A DNA stretch of 64,000 nt. It comes from Lachnospiraceae bacterium (GTDB lineage: Bacteria > Bacillota > Clostridia > Lachnospirales > Lachnospiraceae). Shown here one piece after another: positions 25,916 through 35,165 of this stretch (position 1 is the first letter of the stretch; each line of letters starts with the position of its first letter). The stretch is taken from the NCBI GenBank assembly GCA_910575005.1, contig CAJTCL010000010.1, positions 62,001 through 126,000 on the forward strand, read 5' to 3'. A model generated the notes under the pieces. That model was not told where the DNA came from and did not search any database. It saw nothing but the letters and a program-made list of their open reading frames with translations. The position numbers and the translations under genes are program-made.

Positions 25916-26548
25916 ATGGCATTTGACTATAAAAAAGAGTATAAAGAATTTTACTTGCCAAAGAACAAACCAGAATTGGTGACGGTGCCGCCGATGAATT
26001 TTATCGCTGTTCGCGGCAAAGGGGATCCCAATGAGGAAGATGGTGCATACAAACAGTCTATCGGTTTGCTTTATGGGATTGCCTATACAATTAAAATGAG
26101 CAAGAAAGGCAGTCATCAAATGAAGGGATATTTTGACTATGTAGTTCCCCCCTTGGAGGGGCTTTGGTGGCAGGAGGGTATCAAAGGAGTCGATTATGCG
26201 CACAAAGAGAATTTTATGTGGATTTCTATGATTCGTCTGCCAGAATTTGTCACAAAAGATGAGTTTGACTGGGCAGTTTCAGAAGCCACAGAGAAGAAAA
26301 AAACTGATTTTTCTAAGGTAGAGTTTTTTACTTATGAGGAAGGGCTTTGTGTACAATGTATGCATATTGGTCTCTATGACGATGAACCTGCAACCATAGA
26401 GGCTATGGATGCCTTTGCAGAAGCGAAGGGATATTTGCCAGATATGGTCAGTGGCCGCTATCATCATGAAATTTATTTAAGTGATGTAAGAAAATGTAAA
26501 CCAGAGAATTTAAAGACAGTAATTCGACATCCACTGAAAATCAGATAA
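25916..26548 (+). CDS. GyrI-like small-molecule-binding protein
   Basis: 210-residue member of the GyrI-like (SBM-type) family: FDYKKEYKEFYLPKNKPELV, then MNFIAVRGKGDPNEEDG, SIGLLYGIAYTIKMS, LEGLWW, and the C-terminal GRYHHEIYLSDVRKCKPENLKTVIRHPL that closes this family. Known relatives bind organic small molecules and some act as cyclopropanoid or isothiocyanate hydrolases; function here is not assigned. It ends the WYL-GyrI-TfoX-GyrI run. Confidence 0.8.
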   Translation: MAFDYKKEYKEFYLPKNKPELVTVPPMNFIAVRGKGDPNEEDGAYKQSIGLLYGIAYTIKMSKKGSHQMKGYFDYVVPPLEGLWWQEGIKGVDYAHKENFMWISMIRLPEFVTKDEFDWAVSEATEKKKTDFSKVEFFTYEEGLCVQCMHIGLYDDEPATIEAMDAFAEAKGYLPDMVSGRYHHEIYLSDVRKCKPENLKTVIRHPLKIR

Positions 26549-26582
26549 TACCTTCGGATCATATTGTCATATGAAGAATCGA

Positions 26583-26604
26583 GTGTCAAAAGTGCCTTTG
26601 ACAC
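26583..26604. terminator. GTGTCAAA palindrome after the GyrI-like gene
   Basis: GTGTCAAA (26583-26590) and TTTGACAC (26597-26604) with a 6-nt loop, 34 bases after the stop. There is no following T tract, so terminator function is weakly supported. It matches the cores at 11909 and 41129. Confidence 0.5.
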
Positions 26605-26638
26605 CCAAATCATAGGAAGGACAAAAGATAGAAAATAT

Positions 26639-26725
26639 GTAATTACTCTTATGAAAATAGATATTCATCCCTTTACAAATAAGTTTGGAAGGTTTGAATA
26701 TCTATTCTGATGTGGTTCTAATTAT
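26639..26725. repeat. Intergenic repeat element D between convergent genes
   Basis: Left end GTAATTACTCTTATGAAAAT, right end GGTTCTAATTAT; both match the ends of elements B and C with a few changes. Inside, AATAGATATTCA (26656-26667) and TGAATATCTATT (26695-26706) are perfect inverted repeats. It fills the gap up to the MFS stop codon and could serve as a bidirectional terminator. Confidence 0.5.
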
Positions 26726-26726
26726 C

Positions 26727-27965
26727 TTAAAATTTTTTGAAAATATTTCTTGTACTTATGGCAATCAACAACGATATTGTACCAGAAAATAAAACAACAG
26801 CATATTCAAATCCTTTACTAATTTCGAATAAGACACCATATAATGCGTTGCCTAATGGCTGTGCGCACATGGAAACAGTAAGGATGACGGCAATTACTTT
26901 TCCAATTAAATTTTGCGGAGTCTCTCTCTGAATAAAAGACATCATTTGCACGACAAAAATGGTGGAACAAACCATAATGATAAAACAGCATATGGTGATC
27001 ACTATATAATTTATCATTCCAGAGGAAAAGAGCAACAGTGAAGCAGCAATTGGAAATACGCTGATGGCACAAGCTATGATCAGATTTCCAGATTTTTGAA
27101 TGGAGAGTTTGTTTGAAAAAATGCCTGCACAGATGCCTCCTGTCAATCCTCCCGCTGCCAATGCCCCTTCTGCAAAACCATAGAGTTTATTTGCCTGCGT
27201 TGCTCTTAAATCCAGTACCTCAGTCATCAGATATGGCAATGCGACAATAATCATTGCTGCTAAAAACAGGTTGATTCCACATATTACCAGCAGAGTTTTT
27301 CCGATGACAGGATTGTCTCGGCGAATAAACCAAATGCTTTCGGCAAAATCCCTTTTTGCCATCTCCCAGATACCACCTTCTGAATTTTGCTTTTGAAAGG
27401 GGATTTTAATAAAAAGTTCCATCACTGCAGATACAAAGAAGCATATCATACAGATCCAAAGAACTGGTTTTAGGCCATATGTACTATATAAAATACCTCC
27501 AAGTACCGGACCAATCAAGGATGCAAAAGAAGTGATCGTATTGATTATAGAATTTGCCGCCATAATATGATCTTGATGTACCAATGCAGGTATACTAGCC
27601 TGTACAGATGGCTGATATGCACCGGCAATTCCATAGAGAAGCATCAATGTAGCTGTCAACAGGATAATGAGATTTATTCCATTCATAAGCACAGAAAATG
27701 TCAAGATAACCAATGCTGTAAAGAAATCCAAGATAACCATTACATTTCTTTTATTTACCCTGTCTGCAATAATGCCGCCAATAGGAGAGAGCAGAATAGA
27801 GGGTAGAAAGGCACATGCTGTAACAGTTCCATATAGTGCGGAAGAACCTGTGAGGTTTAATAAGTATAAGGGCAATGCAAATCGTAATGTGGCATTTCCA
27901 AACAAGGAGATGATCTGTCCAATGACAACTAAAATAAAATCTTTTGAAAATAATTTATGATTCAT
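26727..27965 (-). CDS. Major facilitator superfamily transporter
   Basis: 412-residue, 12-helix MFS protein of the enterobactin-exporter/drug-efflux-like group. Helices 1-2 contain IGQIISLFGNATLRFALPLYLLN, and the loop 2-3 signature appears as GGIIADRVNKRNVMVI. Helix-rich sequence continues to the end with KKF. GGAGG precedes ATG 27965, 3 bases after the ABC permease stop. Coexpression with the ABC genes and the TetR gene points to a drug-responsive efflux block; substrate unknown. Confidence 0.88.
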   Translation of the reverse strand: MNHKLFSKDFILVVIGQIISLFGNATLRFALPLYLLNLTGSSALYGTVTACAFLPSILLSPIGGIIADRVNKRNVMVILDFFTALVILTFSVLMNGINLIILLTATLMLLYGIAGAYQPSVQASIPALVHQDHIMAANSIINTITSFASLIGPVLGGILYSTYGLKPVLWICMICFFVSAVMELFIKIPFQKQNSEGGIWEMAKRDFAESIWFIRRDNPVIGKTLLVICGINLFLAAMIIVALPYLMTEVLDLRATQANKLYGFAEGALAAGGLTGGICAGIFSNKLSIQKSGNLIIACAISVFPIAASLLLFSSGMINYIVITICCFIIMVCSTIFVVQMMSFIQRETPQNLIGKVIAVILTVSMCAQPLGNALYGVLFEISKGFEYAVVLFSGTISLLIAISTRNIFKKF

Positions 27966-27968
27966 ATA

Positions 27969-28688
27969 TTAAACCTCCAATTTTTCTATTTCTTTGGTCA
28001 GAATATGGTATAGAAAATGAGCAATCATAACGAAAATGACACTCATGGCCAGCATAATCCAAAGTATATGGTTTGGATAAGCTGCAATAAGGTTGGTTGT
28101 ACTACAGACAACAATCAGAGAACATACAATAGTGGCAATTACGGAACGTTTTTTCCACCCGCAGACAACAGAAATAATACCAACTGCGGAAGATAAAATA
28201 CCCATCAATATACTTGAAAACAGGACAAAAAGAGCAAAATGTTCCGTATTCATCTTGGGCATAATGTGAAAGATTTGTGCTGTAAAAAACATCAGAATTA
28301 CCACCAATAGATTACTGATACATGCAGAAATAGCTGTGATTGCACAAACAATGATACATTTTGTTTTCAGTATGGATTTTCGATTGATAGGATAACTCAA
28401 TAAAATAACTGCATTTTTCTCACAATATTCGTTGATAATTACTTTTGCTGCGATCACTGCTGAAAAAATACTGAAGCAGGCAAAGGATAATGCAGTCGTT
28501 AATGCTAGTAGCCCCTCCCAATTTGCAAACAAATCTTCATCATCAAATGTGCCGCTTGCTCCCATTTCAAATTGAAAAATAATGAGAAATAAAACACCAA
28601 GTGCCAATAAACTGGCAAATATGCCTGCTATTGCCCAAAGATAAGTAGATAACTTTATTTTTAACAATTCCAATTTGAATAAATTCAT
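27969..28688 (-). CDS. ABC-2 type transporter permease
   Basis: 239-residue membrane protein with six predicted helices: an N-terminal helix from ~18 (AIAGIFASLLALGVLFLIIF), then others at ~50-75, 100-125, 145-170, 178-200 and 207-230. The layout and the charged CEKNAVILLSYPINRKSILKTK loop fit bacitracin/lantibiotic-type ABC-2 permeases. Its ATG overlaps the ATPase stop as ATGA, so translation is coupled. Confidence 0.82.
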   Translation of the reverse strand: MNLFKLELLKIKLSTYLWAIAGIFASLLALGVLFLIIFQFEMGASGTFDDEDLFANWEGLLALTTALSFACFSIFSAVIAAKVIINEYCEKNAVILLSYPINRKSILKTKCIIVCAITAISACISNLLVVILMFFTAQIFHIMPKMNTEHFALFVLFSSILMGILSSAVGIISVVCGWKKRSVIATIVCSLIVVCSTTNLIAAYPNHILWIMLAMSVIFVMIAHFLYHILTKEIEKLEV

Positions 28689-29398
28689 TTTGATCCTCCT
28701 CTCATAAGTTCAATTACATAATCTTCAAAATGTGCTCCATATTCAGATGTCTTTTCTGCTACTTCAAATTCTTGTGTAATATATCCTCCTGAAAGAATAC
28801 CTATTCGGTCTGCGGTGTTACGAATTTCTCCAATAATATGGCTTGACAATAAAATGGACATTCCTTGATCTGTCAAATTTCTCATCAATTCACGCAATTC
28901 TGTAACCGCAATTGGGTCAAGGCCATTCAAAGGTTCATCCAATATCAATAATTTAGGCTGATGGATGATTGCCCTTGCCAGTCCAAGTCTTTGTTTCATG
29001 CCAAGTGAATATTGAGAGATCGGTTTATGATTTACATTATTTAATCCTACCAAATGTAATGTCTCAGCTATGTTAGCAGTTTTTTGCATATAACACAAGT
29101 GCATAGATAGAAGTTCAGTGGCATTGAGATGTTCATAGAATGTTGGTGTTTCAATTACGCTGCCAACATCGGATAAATATTCTGGGTGATTGCCTGCTTC
29201 TTCTCCCAAAACATAAATAGTTCCGTTGTCAATTTGTTGTAATCCAAGTATCATTTTCATCAAGGTAGTTTTTCCAGCGCCATTGATTCCTAATAGTCCG
29301 TATATCTCTCCCTCGTAAATTTGAAAACTGCAGTGTTGAATTACTTGTGTTTCCTGATAACTTTTGGCAACAGAATTTACAGTGACAATTGTTTTCAT
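28685..29398 (-). CDS. ABC transporter ATP-binding protein
   Basis: 237-residue ATPase. Walker A GINGAGKTTLMKM near 38-50, Q-loop IETPTFYEHL region near 84, signature YSLGMKQRLGLARAI near 126-140, Walker B LLILDEPLNGLDP near 146-158, then the H-loop in LLSSHIIGEI. It resembles bacitracin- and lantibiotic-export ATPases. ATG 29398 follows AAAGGAGA; the 7-residue upstream extension is unlikely. Confidence 0.9.
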   Translation of the reverse strand: MKTIVTVNSVAKSYQETQVIQHCSFQIYEGEIYGLLGINGAGKTTLMKMILGLQQIDNGTIYVLGEEAGNHPEYLSDVGSVIETPTFYEHLNATELLSMHLCYMQKTANIAETLHLVGLNNVNHKPISQYSLGMKQRLGLARAIIHQPKLLILDEPLNGLDPIAVTELRELMRNLTDQGMSILLSSHIIGEIRNTADRIGILSGGYITQEFEVAEKTSEYGAHFEDYVIELMRGGSK

Positions 29399-29500
29399 GA
29401 TTTCTCCTTTCTTTTTCAAACCGCATGACGGTATGTATATAATTTAAAATTTTTCTGCCCATTTACAGGGCAGAGTATATGGATAGATCAAGGACTTGTA

Positions 29501-30154
29501 TTATTTGTTCTTTTGATAGATAGATGTCAGTTCCTGTAATCTTTCTAAGAGTTCATTGTCTATCAGATTTAGTCCAAAACCTTGCAGCATCTGGTCAAAC
29601 ACCATAAATTTACGGTAGGATTCTTCCACGGAACTATCAAATATCATCGGATTCATCCAGACATTTGCTACCAGTATAATTAATTCTGCCAATTGTTCTG
29701 GATATTCTGTTTCAATAGAACCATCGGAGACGCCCTGTTGGATAATTGGAAAAATATAATTTGGCGCCGCTTCTTCGATTGTATCATGCAATAGGCTGAA
29801 AAGAAGTTTTGGATTATTATGAAAATCTGGGGCCACAGTAAAGATATCATTTTGCACAGGCCGGCAGATGGATGCTTTAAAAATAGTTTTCAGTTTCTCT
29901 TTGCCGCTAAGATCAGTGCGGTCACGAATCTGTGCAAGCAATTGATTCGAATCTGCAGTAATCCTGTCTGTGACAGCAACCAAAATATCTTCTTTTGATT
30001 TAAAATGATGATAAATTGCGCCTTTACTGAGTCCATCCAAATGATCAATAATATCCTGGATGGAAGTATGTTCATATCCTTTCTCCATAAACAAACGAAA
30101 AGCAACATCCAATATTAAATTAACAGTTTTTTCTGGATGTTTATTTCTTGCCAT
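29501..30154 (-). CDS. TetR/AcrR family transcriptional regulator
   Basis: 217 residues. The N-terminal helix-turn-helix is seen in ILDVAFRLFMEKGYEHTSIQDI, then LDGLSKGAIYHHFKSKEDIL. The C-terminal helical domain would bind a ligand. AGGAGGT lies before ATG 30154. A palindromic operator sits in its own promoter, so self-repression is likely. It is followed, after ~100 bases, by the ABC and MFS genes on the same strand, its probable targets. Confidence 0.9.
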   Translation of the reverse strand: MARNKHPEKTVNLILDVAFRLFMEKGYEHTSIQDIIDHLDGLSKGAIYHHFKSKEDILVAVTDRITADSNQLLAQIRDRTDLSGKEKLKTIFKASICRPVQNDIFTVAPDFHNNPKLLFSLLHDTIEEAAPNYIFPIIQQGVSDGSIETEYPEQLAELIILVANVWMNPMIFDSSVEESYRKFMVFDQMLQGFGLNLIDNELLERLQELTSIYQKNK

Positions 30155-30193
30155 TGTCTCTGCACCTCCTAAACCGACCAGTAGTATGTATGG

Positions 30194-30223
30194 AGTTTAA
30201 CATACTAATAGTATGTTTGTCAA
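30194..30223 (-). promoter_or_regulatory. tetR promoter with embedded palindromic operator
   Basis: On the minus strand TTGACA (30223-30218), an 18-bp spacer and TAAACT (30199-30194). The spacer is a near-perfect palindrome, ACATACTA-A-TAGTATGT on the plus strand at 30200-30216. A half-site AGTAGTATGTATGG lies just downstream at 30180-30193. A repressor bound here would block RNA polymerase. Confidence 0.75.
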
Positions 30224-30317
30224 GGAATTTATGGATAGCTCAATCTTACACAGATTGACTTCTTTGGCAGGAACATTTAGAATGATGAATGATTAGATGT
30301 ATTGAGGAGACAAAATA

Positions 30318-31172
30318 ATGGATGTATACGTAACAAGCGCTTTCTGTAAAAACAACAGTGGTGGGAATAAGGCAGGTATCGTTTTTGACAGCACTGATTT
30401 GACCTCAGAACAAAAGATACAGACAGCGAAGGAATTAGGCTTTTCAGAAACAGCTTTTCTATCAGCATCCCAAGTTGCAGATGTTAAGTTGCAATATTTT
30501 ACACCAACAGAAGAAGTTCCGCTGTGTGGTCATGCTACCATTGCTGCATTTTCTACACTCAGATTGTTAAATATGTTAAATAAACAGACTTATACCATAG
30601 AGACAGGAGCAGGAATTCTTCATATTAGGATAAAAAAAGATGGTCTGATACTGATGGAACAAAATTGTCCAATATATTCTGACATTTTAGATGCCAATCT
30701 AATGGTGGATTGTGTCGAAGACCATTTTATAAAACATAAGTTGCCAATACAAATCATATCTACAGGGTTAAAAGATATCATGCTGCCGATTTGTTCTGTA
30801 GGGCATCTGCAGCAATTAACTCCCAATTTTGAGAAGATAGCAGCATTATGTAAGGAAAGAAATGTTGTTGGAATCCATGCGTTTACTCTGTTAGAGCAGT
30901 CTGAGATAACAGCAATATGCAGAAATTTTGCGCCATTATATGGGATAGATGAGGAATCAGCAACTGGAACAGCGAGCTGTGCCTTAGCATGTTATCTGTT
31001 TAAATATTATCAGAAACAAAAACAATATATTTTTGAGCAAGGACATAATCTGGGGCAAATTTCAAGAATTATAGTAGATATTACATATCATAAAGATTGT
31101 ATAGAGTCTGTTTATGTCGGTGGATATGGTTATTTAATTTGTCAGAGAAATGGTTCTATTTCAGAAAAGTGA
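30318..31172 (+). CDS. PhzF family isomerase/epimerase
   Basis: 284-residue protein of the PhzF (diaminopimelate-epimerase-like) fold. Seen: the N-terminal VTSAFCKNNSGGNKAGIVFD, then ELGFSETAFL with the family's catalytic-type glutamate, EVPLCGHATIAA, and the second half with YGIDEESATGTASCALACYL. No phenazine genes are nearby, so the substrate is unknown; most Firmicutes members are not linked to phenazine. It is divergent from the tetR gene and separated by the operator region. Confidence 0.85.
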   Translation: MDVYVTSAFCKNNSGGNKAGIVFDSTDLTSEQKIQTAKELGFSETAFLSASQVADVKLQYFTPTEEVPLCGHATIAAFSTLRLLNMLNKQTYTIETGAGILHIRIKKDGLILMEQNCPIYSDILDANLMVDCVEDHFIKHKLPIQIISTGLKDIMLPICSVGHLQQLTPNFEKIAALCKERNVVGIHAFTLLEQSEITAICRNFAPLYGIDEESATGTASCALACYLFKYYQKQKQYIFEQGHNLGQISRIIVDITYHKDCIESVYVGGYGYLICQRNGSISEK

Positions 31173-31348
31173 TAAGAAAAAGAATCGGGAAGAGAAATCG
31201 TGTCATTTTATGATACTACACTAAAATAGTATTTGTAAATATATAGAAAAGTGATAAAATAGTTTGTATGTTAGGAATAAAAACGACATGAAATATTGTT
31301 TTGCTGATAAAATTAAAAAACAAAATTTGATTTAAGGAGAAATGAAAA

Positions 31349-31642
31349 GTGGCGAAACAGATGAAATTTAATCTATTCTGCGATAATAAACTAGTTTGTA
31401 TGATAGAGGATTTACAGAATAATTTTTCCATTAAGGATATATTAGTGCGTTATAACAATCATCTATTGCATAGATGGATAGAAAATTATAAAACTGGAAT
31501 GAAACATCTAGTTGTTAGCATACAACAAAATCCTCAGAATCCTACTATTATAAAAACAAATATTACTAAGAAGGCATCAAATTTTGCATTGATTTTAAAA
31601 TGGCATCACTTCTACCTGTTAGAGAATAAATTTGTATTATTT
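31349..31642 (+). pseudogene. Truncated Lachnospiraceae hypothetical protein fragment
   Basis: The frame starts at GTG 31349 with MAKQMKFNLFCDNKLVCMIE and DLQNNFSIKDILVRYNNHLL. These resemble the N-terminus of a family of Lachnospiraceae hypothetical proteins that begin with an MKxNLFxD..TIEDLQNNFSI pattern. After about residue 50 the likeness fades, and the frame runs with no stop straight into the following lipoprotein start at 31643. A deletion joining two genes is the simplest reading. The family identification is from memory and low in certainty. Confidence 0.4.
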
Positions 31643-32286
31643 ATGAAAAAAACAAAAGTTTTAGTGGTTATTGGTATGTGTCTTGTCTTGACAGGATGCG
31701 GGGATGGAACAAGTGGAGTTACACAAGAGGAATATAACAAGGTTGTTGCACAGAGAGATACTTATAAACAGCAATTAGAAGAAATTTTTTTCTTGTAGTT
31801 AAGAATAATTCTGAAAAAACGATATCTATTGATACAAATACAATTGCCAAAGATACAGAGGGTAAAACTGTAGGAGACGTCTCTTCTAGTGAACAAGCAA
31901 TAGGCTCTGGGCATGAAGTCTGCTTAGTCAATTATTTTGAAAACGTTAAAAGTAATTCAACTTTTGACTATAATATAACTGTAAAAGAAGACGATGTTTA
32001 CGAACCTGTATTTGAAGATTTGTCTTTTGAAGAATTAGACACAGGCGAAAAAGTAATTATTACATGTACAAACAATGGAGATAAGACTGCACAATATGTT
32101 ATAGGAACCGTATTGTATTTCTCTGGAGATCATTTGGTAGGCTATGTATCAGACATATTTACCGATGATGATTATGAATTACAGCCAGGTGTATCTATTA
32201 CAAAAGAATTTGATTTTTATGGAAAAGAAGGATATGACAGGTTTGAAGTGTATTATTCAGGAAGAAGATTTATTGATGGATTCTAA
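31643..32286 (+). pseudogene. Broken lipoprotein gene (frameshift/internal deletion)
   Basis: The first part (31643-31798) encodes a lipoprotein signal MKKTKVLVVIGMCLVLTGC, then VTQEEYNKVVAQRDTYKQQ, and stops at TAG after a T7 run at 31785-31791. In the next frame, from 31789, reading continues FLVVKNNSEKTISIDTNT to TAA at 32284 without another stop. That part encodes a beta-rich domain with VLVNYF-like, ITCTNNGDKTAQYV and ELQPGVSITKEFDF segments. Together they look like one lipoprotein that has lost the middle of its coding region and its frame. An intact copy would be ~60 residues longer. Confidence 0.65.
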
Positions 32287-32336
32287 TGCTAAGAAAGTTG
32301 AGTGATTAATAAACAAAATCTGAAAGGAGAATTGTT

Positions 32337-34199
32337 GTGGCATCATTAGCCTTAAGTGATGAAATTTTAATGTCTGTTGATAAGCCTGCGCGCTATATCG
32401 GAAATGAAGTAAATATGGTACGAAAACATCCAGAAAATGTGGCCATTCGTTTTGTAATGTGTTTTCCAGATGTATATGAAATTGGTATGTCCCATCTGGG
32501 TATTCAGATTTTATATGATATGTTTAATCAGAGGGAAGATGTCTACTGTGAACGCGTCTATTCTCCCTGGATGGATTTGCATCATATTTTGAAGGAAAAG
32601 AAAATCCCTCTATTTACACTGGAAACACAATCCCCTGTAAAAGATATGGATTTCTTAGGGATTACGATACAATATGAAATGTGTTATACCAATATCCTTC
32701 AAATATTGGATTTAAGCCAGATTCCTCTGTTTGCAGAGGAGCGCACAGAGGCTGACCCCATTGTGATTGGAGGAGGACCCTGCACTTATAACCCAGAACC
32801 CTTAGCGGATTTTTTTGATCTATTTTATATCGGTGAAGGAGAGACACAGTACAATGCATTGTTTGATCTCTACCAATCCATACAAAAACAGGGTGGTACA
32901 AGACGGGAGTTTTTACGGGCAGCGTGTAAATTACCAGGGATTTATGTTCCTTCTCTTTACGAAGTCACCTATCAGGAGGACGGAACAATCGCCGCTTTTA
33001 CTCCTAAATATCAGGATGTGCCTGCAAAAGTTCGCAAGGAGATTCAGACAGACTTGACAGATGCCCCTTATCCACGTAATCCATTGGTGCCATTTATTAA
33101 AGTGACACAAGATCGGGTAGTGTTAGAAATTCAACGCGGCTGTATTCGCGGCTGCCGTTTCTGTCAGGCAGGCATGATTTACCGTCCCACCAGAGAGCGT
33201 GATGTAGATATGTTAAAAGACTGTGCCAGACAAATGCTTGAGCATACTGGGCATGAAGAGATTTCTTTGAGTTCTTTAAGTTCCAGCGATTACAGCCAGC
33301 TCTCAGAATTAATCCAATACCTCATGGATTTCAAGGAAAAGGGCGTCAATATTTCTCTGCCCTCTCTGCGCATTGATGCCTTTTCGCTGGATGTGATGAG
33401 TAAGGTACAAGATGTTCGAAAAAGCAGTCTTACTTTTGCACCAGAAGCCGGTTCTCAACGCCTGAGGAATGTCATCAACAAGGGATTGACGGAAGAAGTG
33501 ATCTTAAATGGGGCAGGCTTGGCGTTTGAGGGCGGCTGGCAGAAGGTAAAGCTTTACTTTATGTTAGGCCTGCCCTCAGAGACGGAGGAAGATATGCGTG
33601 AGATTCCGCGGTTAGCCGATAAGATTGCCCGTTGTTACTATGAGATTCCCAAAGATCGACGAAACGGAAAATGTCAGATCACAATCAGCACCTCCTTTTT
33701 TGTGCCAAAGCCTTTTACCCCTCTGCAGTGGACACCTATGTGCACCAAGGAAGAGTATCTGGCCAGAGCCAGAGTAGTAAATGAGGAGATGAAGGCACAG
33801 TTAAACCGCAAGAGCTTAAAGTATAACTGGCATGAAGCGGATGTCACAGTGTTAGAGGGCGTATTTGCACGAGGAGACCGGCGTGTGGGACAAGTTCTTC
33901 TGAAAGCGTATGAAAAAGGTTGTATGTTTGATGCCTGGACAGAGGCTTTTGACAATCAGAAATGGATGGATGCTTTTGAGGAATGTGGAGTCTCCATTGA
34001 TTTTTATAATTTACGTACTAGAAGTCTGGATGAGGTGCTGCCCTGGGATTTTATTGATTGTGGCGTATCAAAAGAATTTTTTATAAGGGAATGGCAGCGT
34101 GCTCAGGAGGAAATCATTACTTCCAATTGCAGACAGCAGTGTAATGGCTGTGGCGCCGCTCAATTCCAAGGAGGTGTTTGTCTTGAATATCAGAATTAA
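32337..34199 (+). CDS. TIGR03960 family B12-binding radical SAM protein
   Basis: 620-residue protein with an N-terminal cobalamin-binding-like domain (~30-200, VAIRFVMCFPDVYEIGMSHL, IVIGGGPCTYNPEPL) followed by a radical SAM barrel. The cluster motif is RGCIRGCRFCQAG (C-x3-C-x2-C) near 264-276. The family always sits next to the DUF2344 (TIGR03936) gene in Clostridia. Its reaction is not established; RNA or protein modification has been suggested by context. GTG 32337 follows AAAGGAGA. The C-terminal CRQQCNGCGAAQFQGGVC could bind a further cluster. Confidence 0.9.
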   Translation: MASLALSDEILMSVDKPARYIGNEVNMVRKHPENVAIRFVMCFPDVYEIGMSHLGIQILYDMFNQREDVYCERVYSPWMDLHHILKEKKIPLFTLETQSPVKDMDFLGITIQYEMCYTNILQILDLSQIPLFAEERTEADPIVIGGGPCTYNPEPLADFFDLFYIGEGETQYNALFDLYQSIQKQGGTRREFLRAACKLPGIYVPSLYEVTYQEDGTIAAFTPKYQDVPAKVRKEIQTDLTDAPYPRNPLVPFIKVTQDRVVLEIQRGCIRGCRFCQAGMIYRPTRERDVDMLKDCARQMLEHTGHEEISLSSLSSSDYSQLSELIQYLMDFKEKGVNISLPSLRIDAFSLDVMSKVQDVRKSSLTFAPEAGSQRLRNVINKGLTEEVILNGAGLAFEGGWQKVKLYFMLGLPSETEEDMREIPRLADKIARCYYEIPKDRRNGKCQITISTSFFVPKPFTPLQWTPMCTKEEYLARARVVNEEMKAQLNRKSLKYNWHEADVTVLEGVFARGDRRVGQVLLKAYEKGCMFDAWTEAFDNQKWMDAFEECGVSIDFYNLRTRSLDEVLPWDFIDCGVSKEFFIREWQRAQEEIITSNCRQQCNGCGAAQFQGGVCLEYQN

Positions 34200-35097
34200 G
34201 TTCCAGAAATATGGTGTGATGAAATTTATCGGACACTTGGATATGATGCGGTATTTTCAGAAGGCAATCCGGCGGGCAGGGATTGATATTGCATACTCAG
34301 AAGGTTACAGCCCGCATCAAATCATGTCCTTTGCAGCTCCGCTTGGAGTTGGCGTTACCAGTGACGGAGAATATTTTGATATTGAGGTAAAGTCATCGAA
34401 ATCCAGTCAGGATGCAATTGAGGCACTTAATCAGACTATGGTGGAAGGGATTCGTGTGCTGGAGTATAAAAGACTGCCAGATACCGCCAAAACTGCCATG
34501 TCATTGGTGTCTGCCGCAAGTTATCTAGTTTATGTAAAATCAGGTTATGAAGCTCTGGCCGCTTCTATAGAGGAACTTCAGGCAAAAGTGGAAGCATTTT
34601 ATCAAGAGCAGGATGAAATTAATATTGTAAAACAGACGAAAAAACAAGAAATTAACATGAACTTAAAGCCCTTAATCTATGAGATGAAGGCCTTAAACTT
34701 GAAGGATTTGCAGCATTTACATGAAGTTCAAGTAGAAAATCCAGAGATACTAGCTTCTTGCTGCAGTCAATCTTTGGAACAAGACGAGACGATACACAGT
34801 CTTTCCGTACCTGCATTATATTTAAAAGTATGTACTGGAAGTGCAGATAACGTAAAACCTGAATTGGTGCTAGAGGCGTTCTGCCAATTTCACGGATTGT
34901 CCTATGAGCCTTTCGGCTTGCAAATTCATCGTTTGGAAGTTTATGCGAAGTCGGATGAAATTCCCGTCAAGGGAGAGAAAGAACGTCAGCAATATCAACA
35001 ATTTCTTGATCATTGGAAAAAGAAATGTCTGCAGCAAGGAAGACCGTTTCCTGTATTTTTGACTTTAGGAGAACTTGGAGAAGAAATAGAAGGATAA
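34183..35097 (+). CDS. TIGR03936 family radical SAM-associated protein (DUF2344)
   Basis: 304 residues. The start NIRIKFQKYGVMKFIGHLDM and SEGYSPHQIMSFAAPLGVGV are typical. In many bacteria this domain is fused to the preceding radical SAM protein; here the two are separate but overlap by 17 bases. TTG 34183 is the likely start: AAGGAGG ends 8 bases upstream, inside the end of the previous gene. Function unknown; it probably acts with its neighbour. Confidence 0.88.
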   Translation: MNIRIKFQKYGVMKFIGHLDMMRYFQKAIRRAGIDIAYSEGYSPHQIMSFAAPLGVGVTSDGEYFDIEVKSSKSSQDAIEALNQTMVEGIRVLEYKRLPDTAKTAMSLVSAASYLVYVKSGYEALAASIEELQAKVEAFYQEQDEINIVKQTKKQEINMNLKPLIYEMKALNLKDLQHLHEVQVENPEILASCCSQSLEQDETIHSLSVPALYLKVCTGSADNVKPELVLEAFCQFHGLSYEPFGLQIHRLEVYAKSDEIPVKGEKERQQYQQFLDHWKKKCLQQGRPFPVFLTLGELGEEIEG

Positions 35098-35165
35098 TGA
35101 TTGAATCTAAAATTGCTTCTGTGATGTAAGTTATATATGGAAACAGGAAATATGGATGGAAAAAT

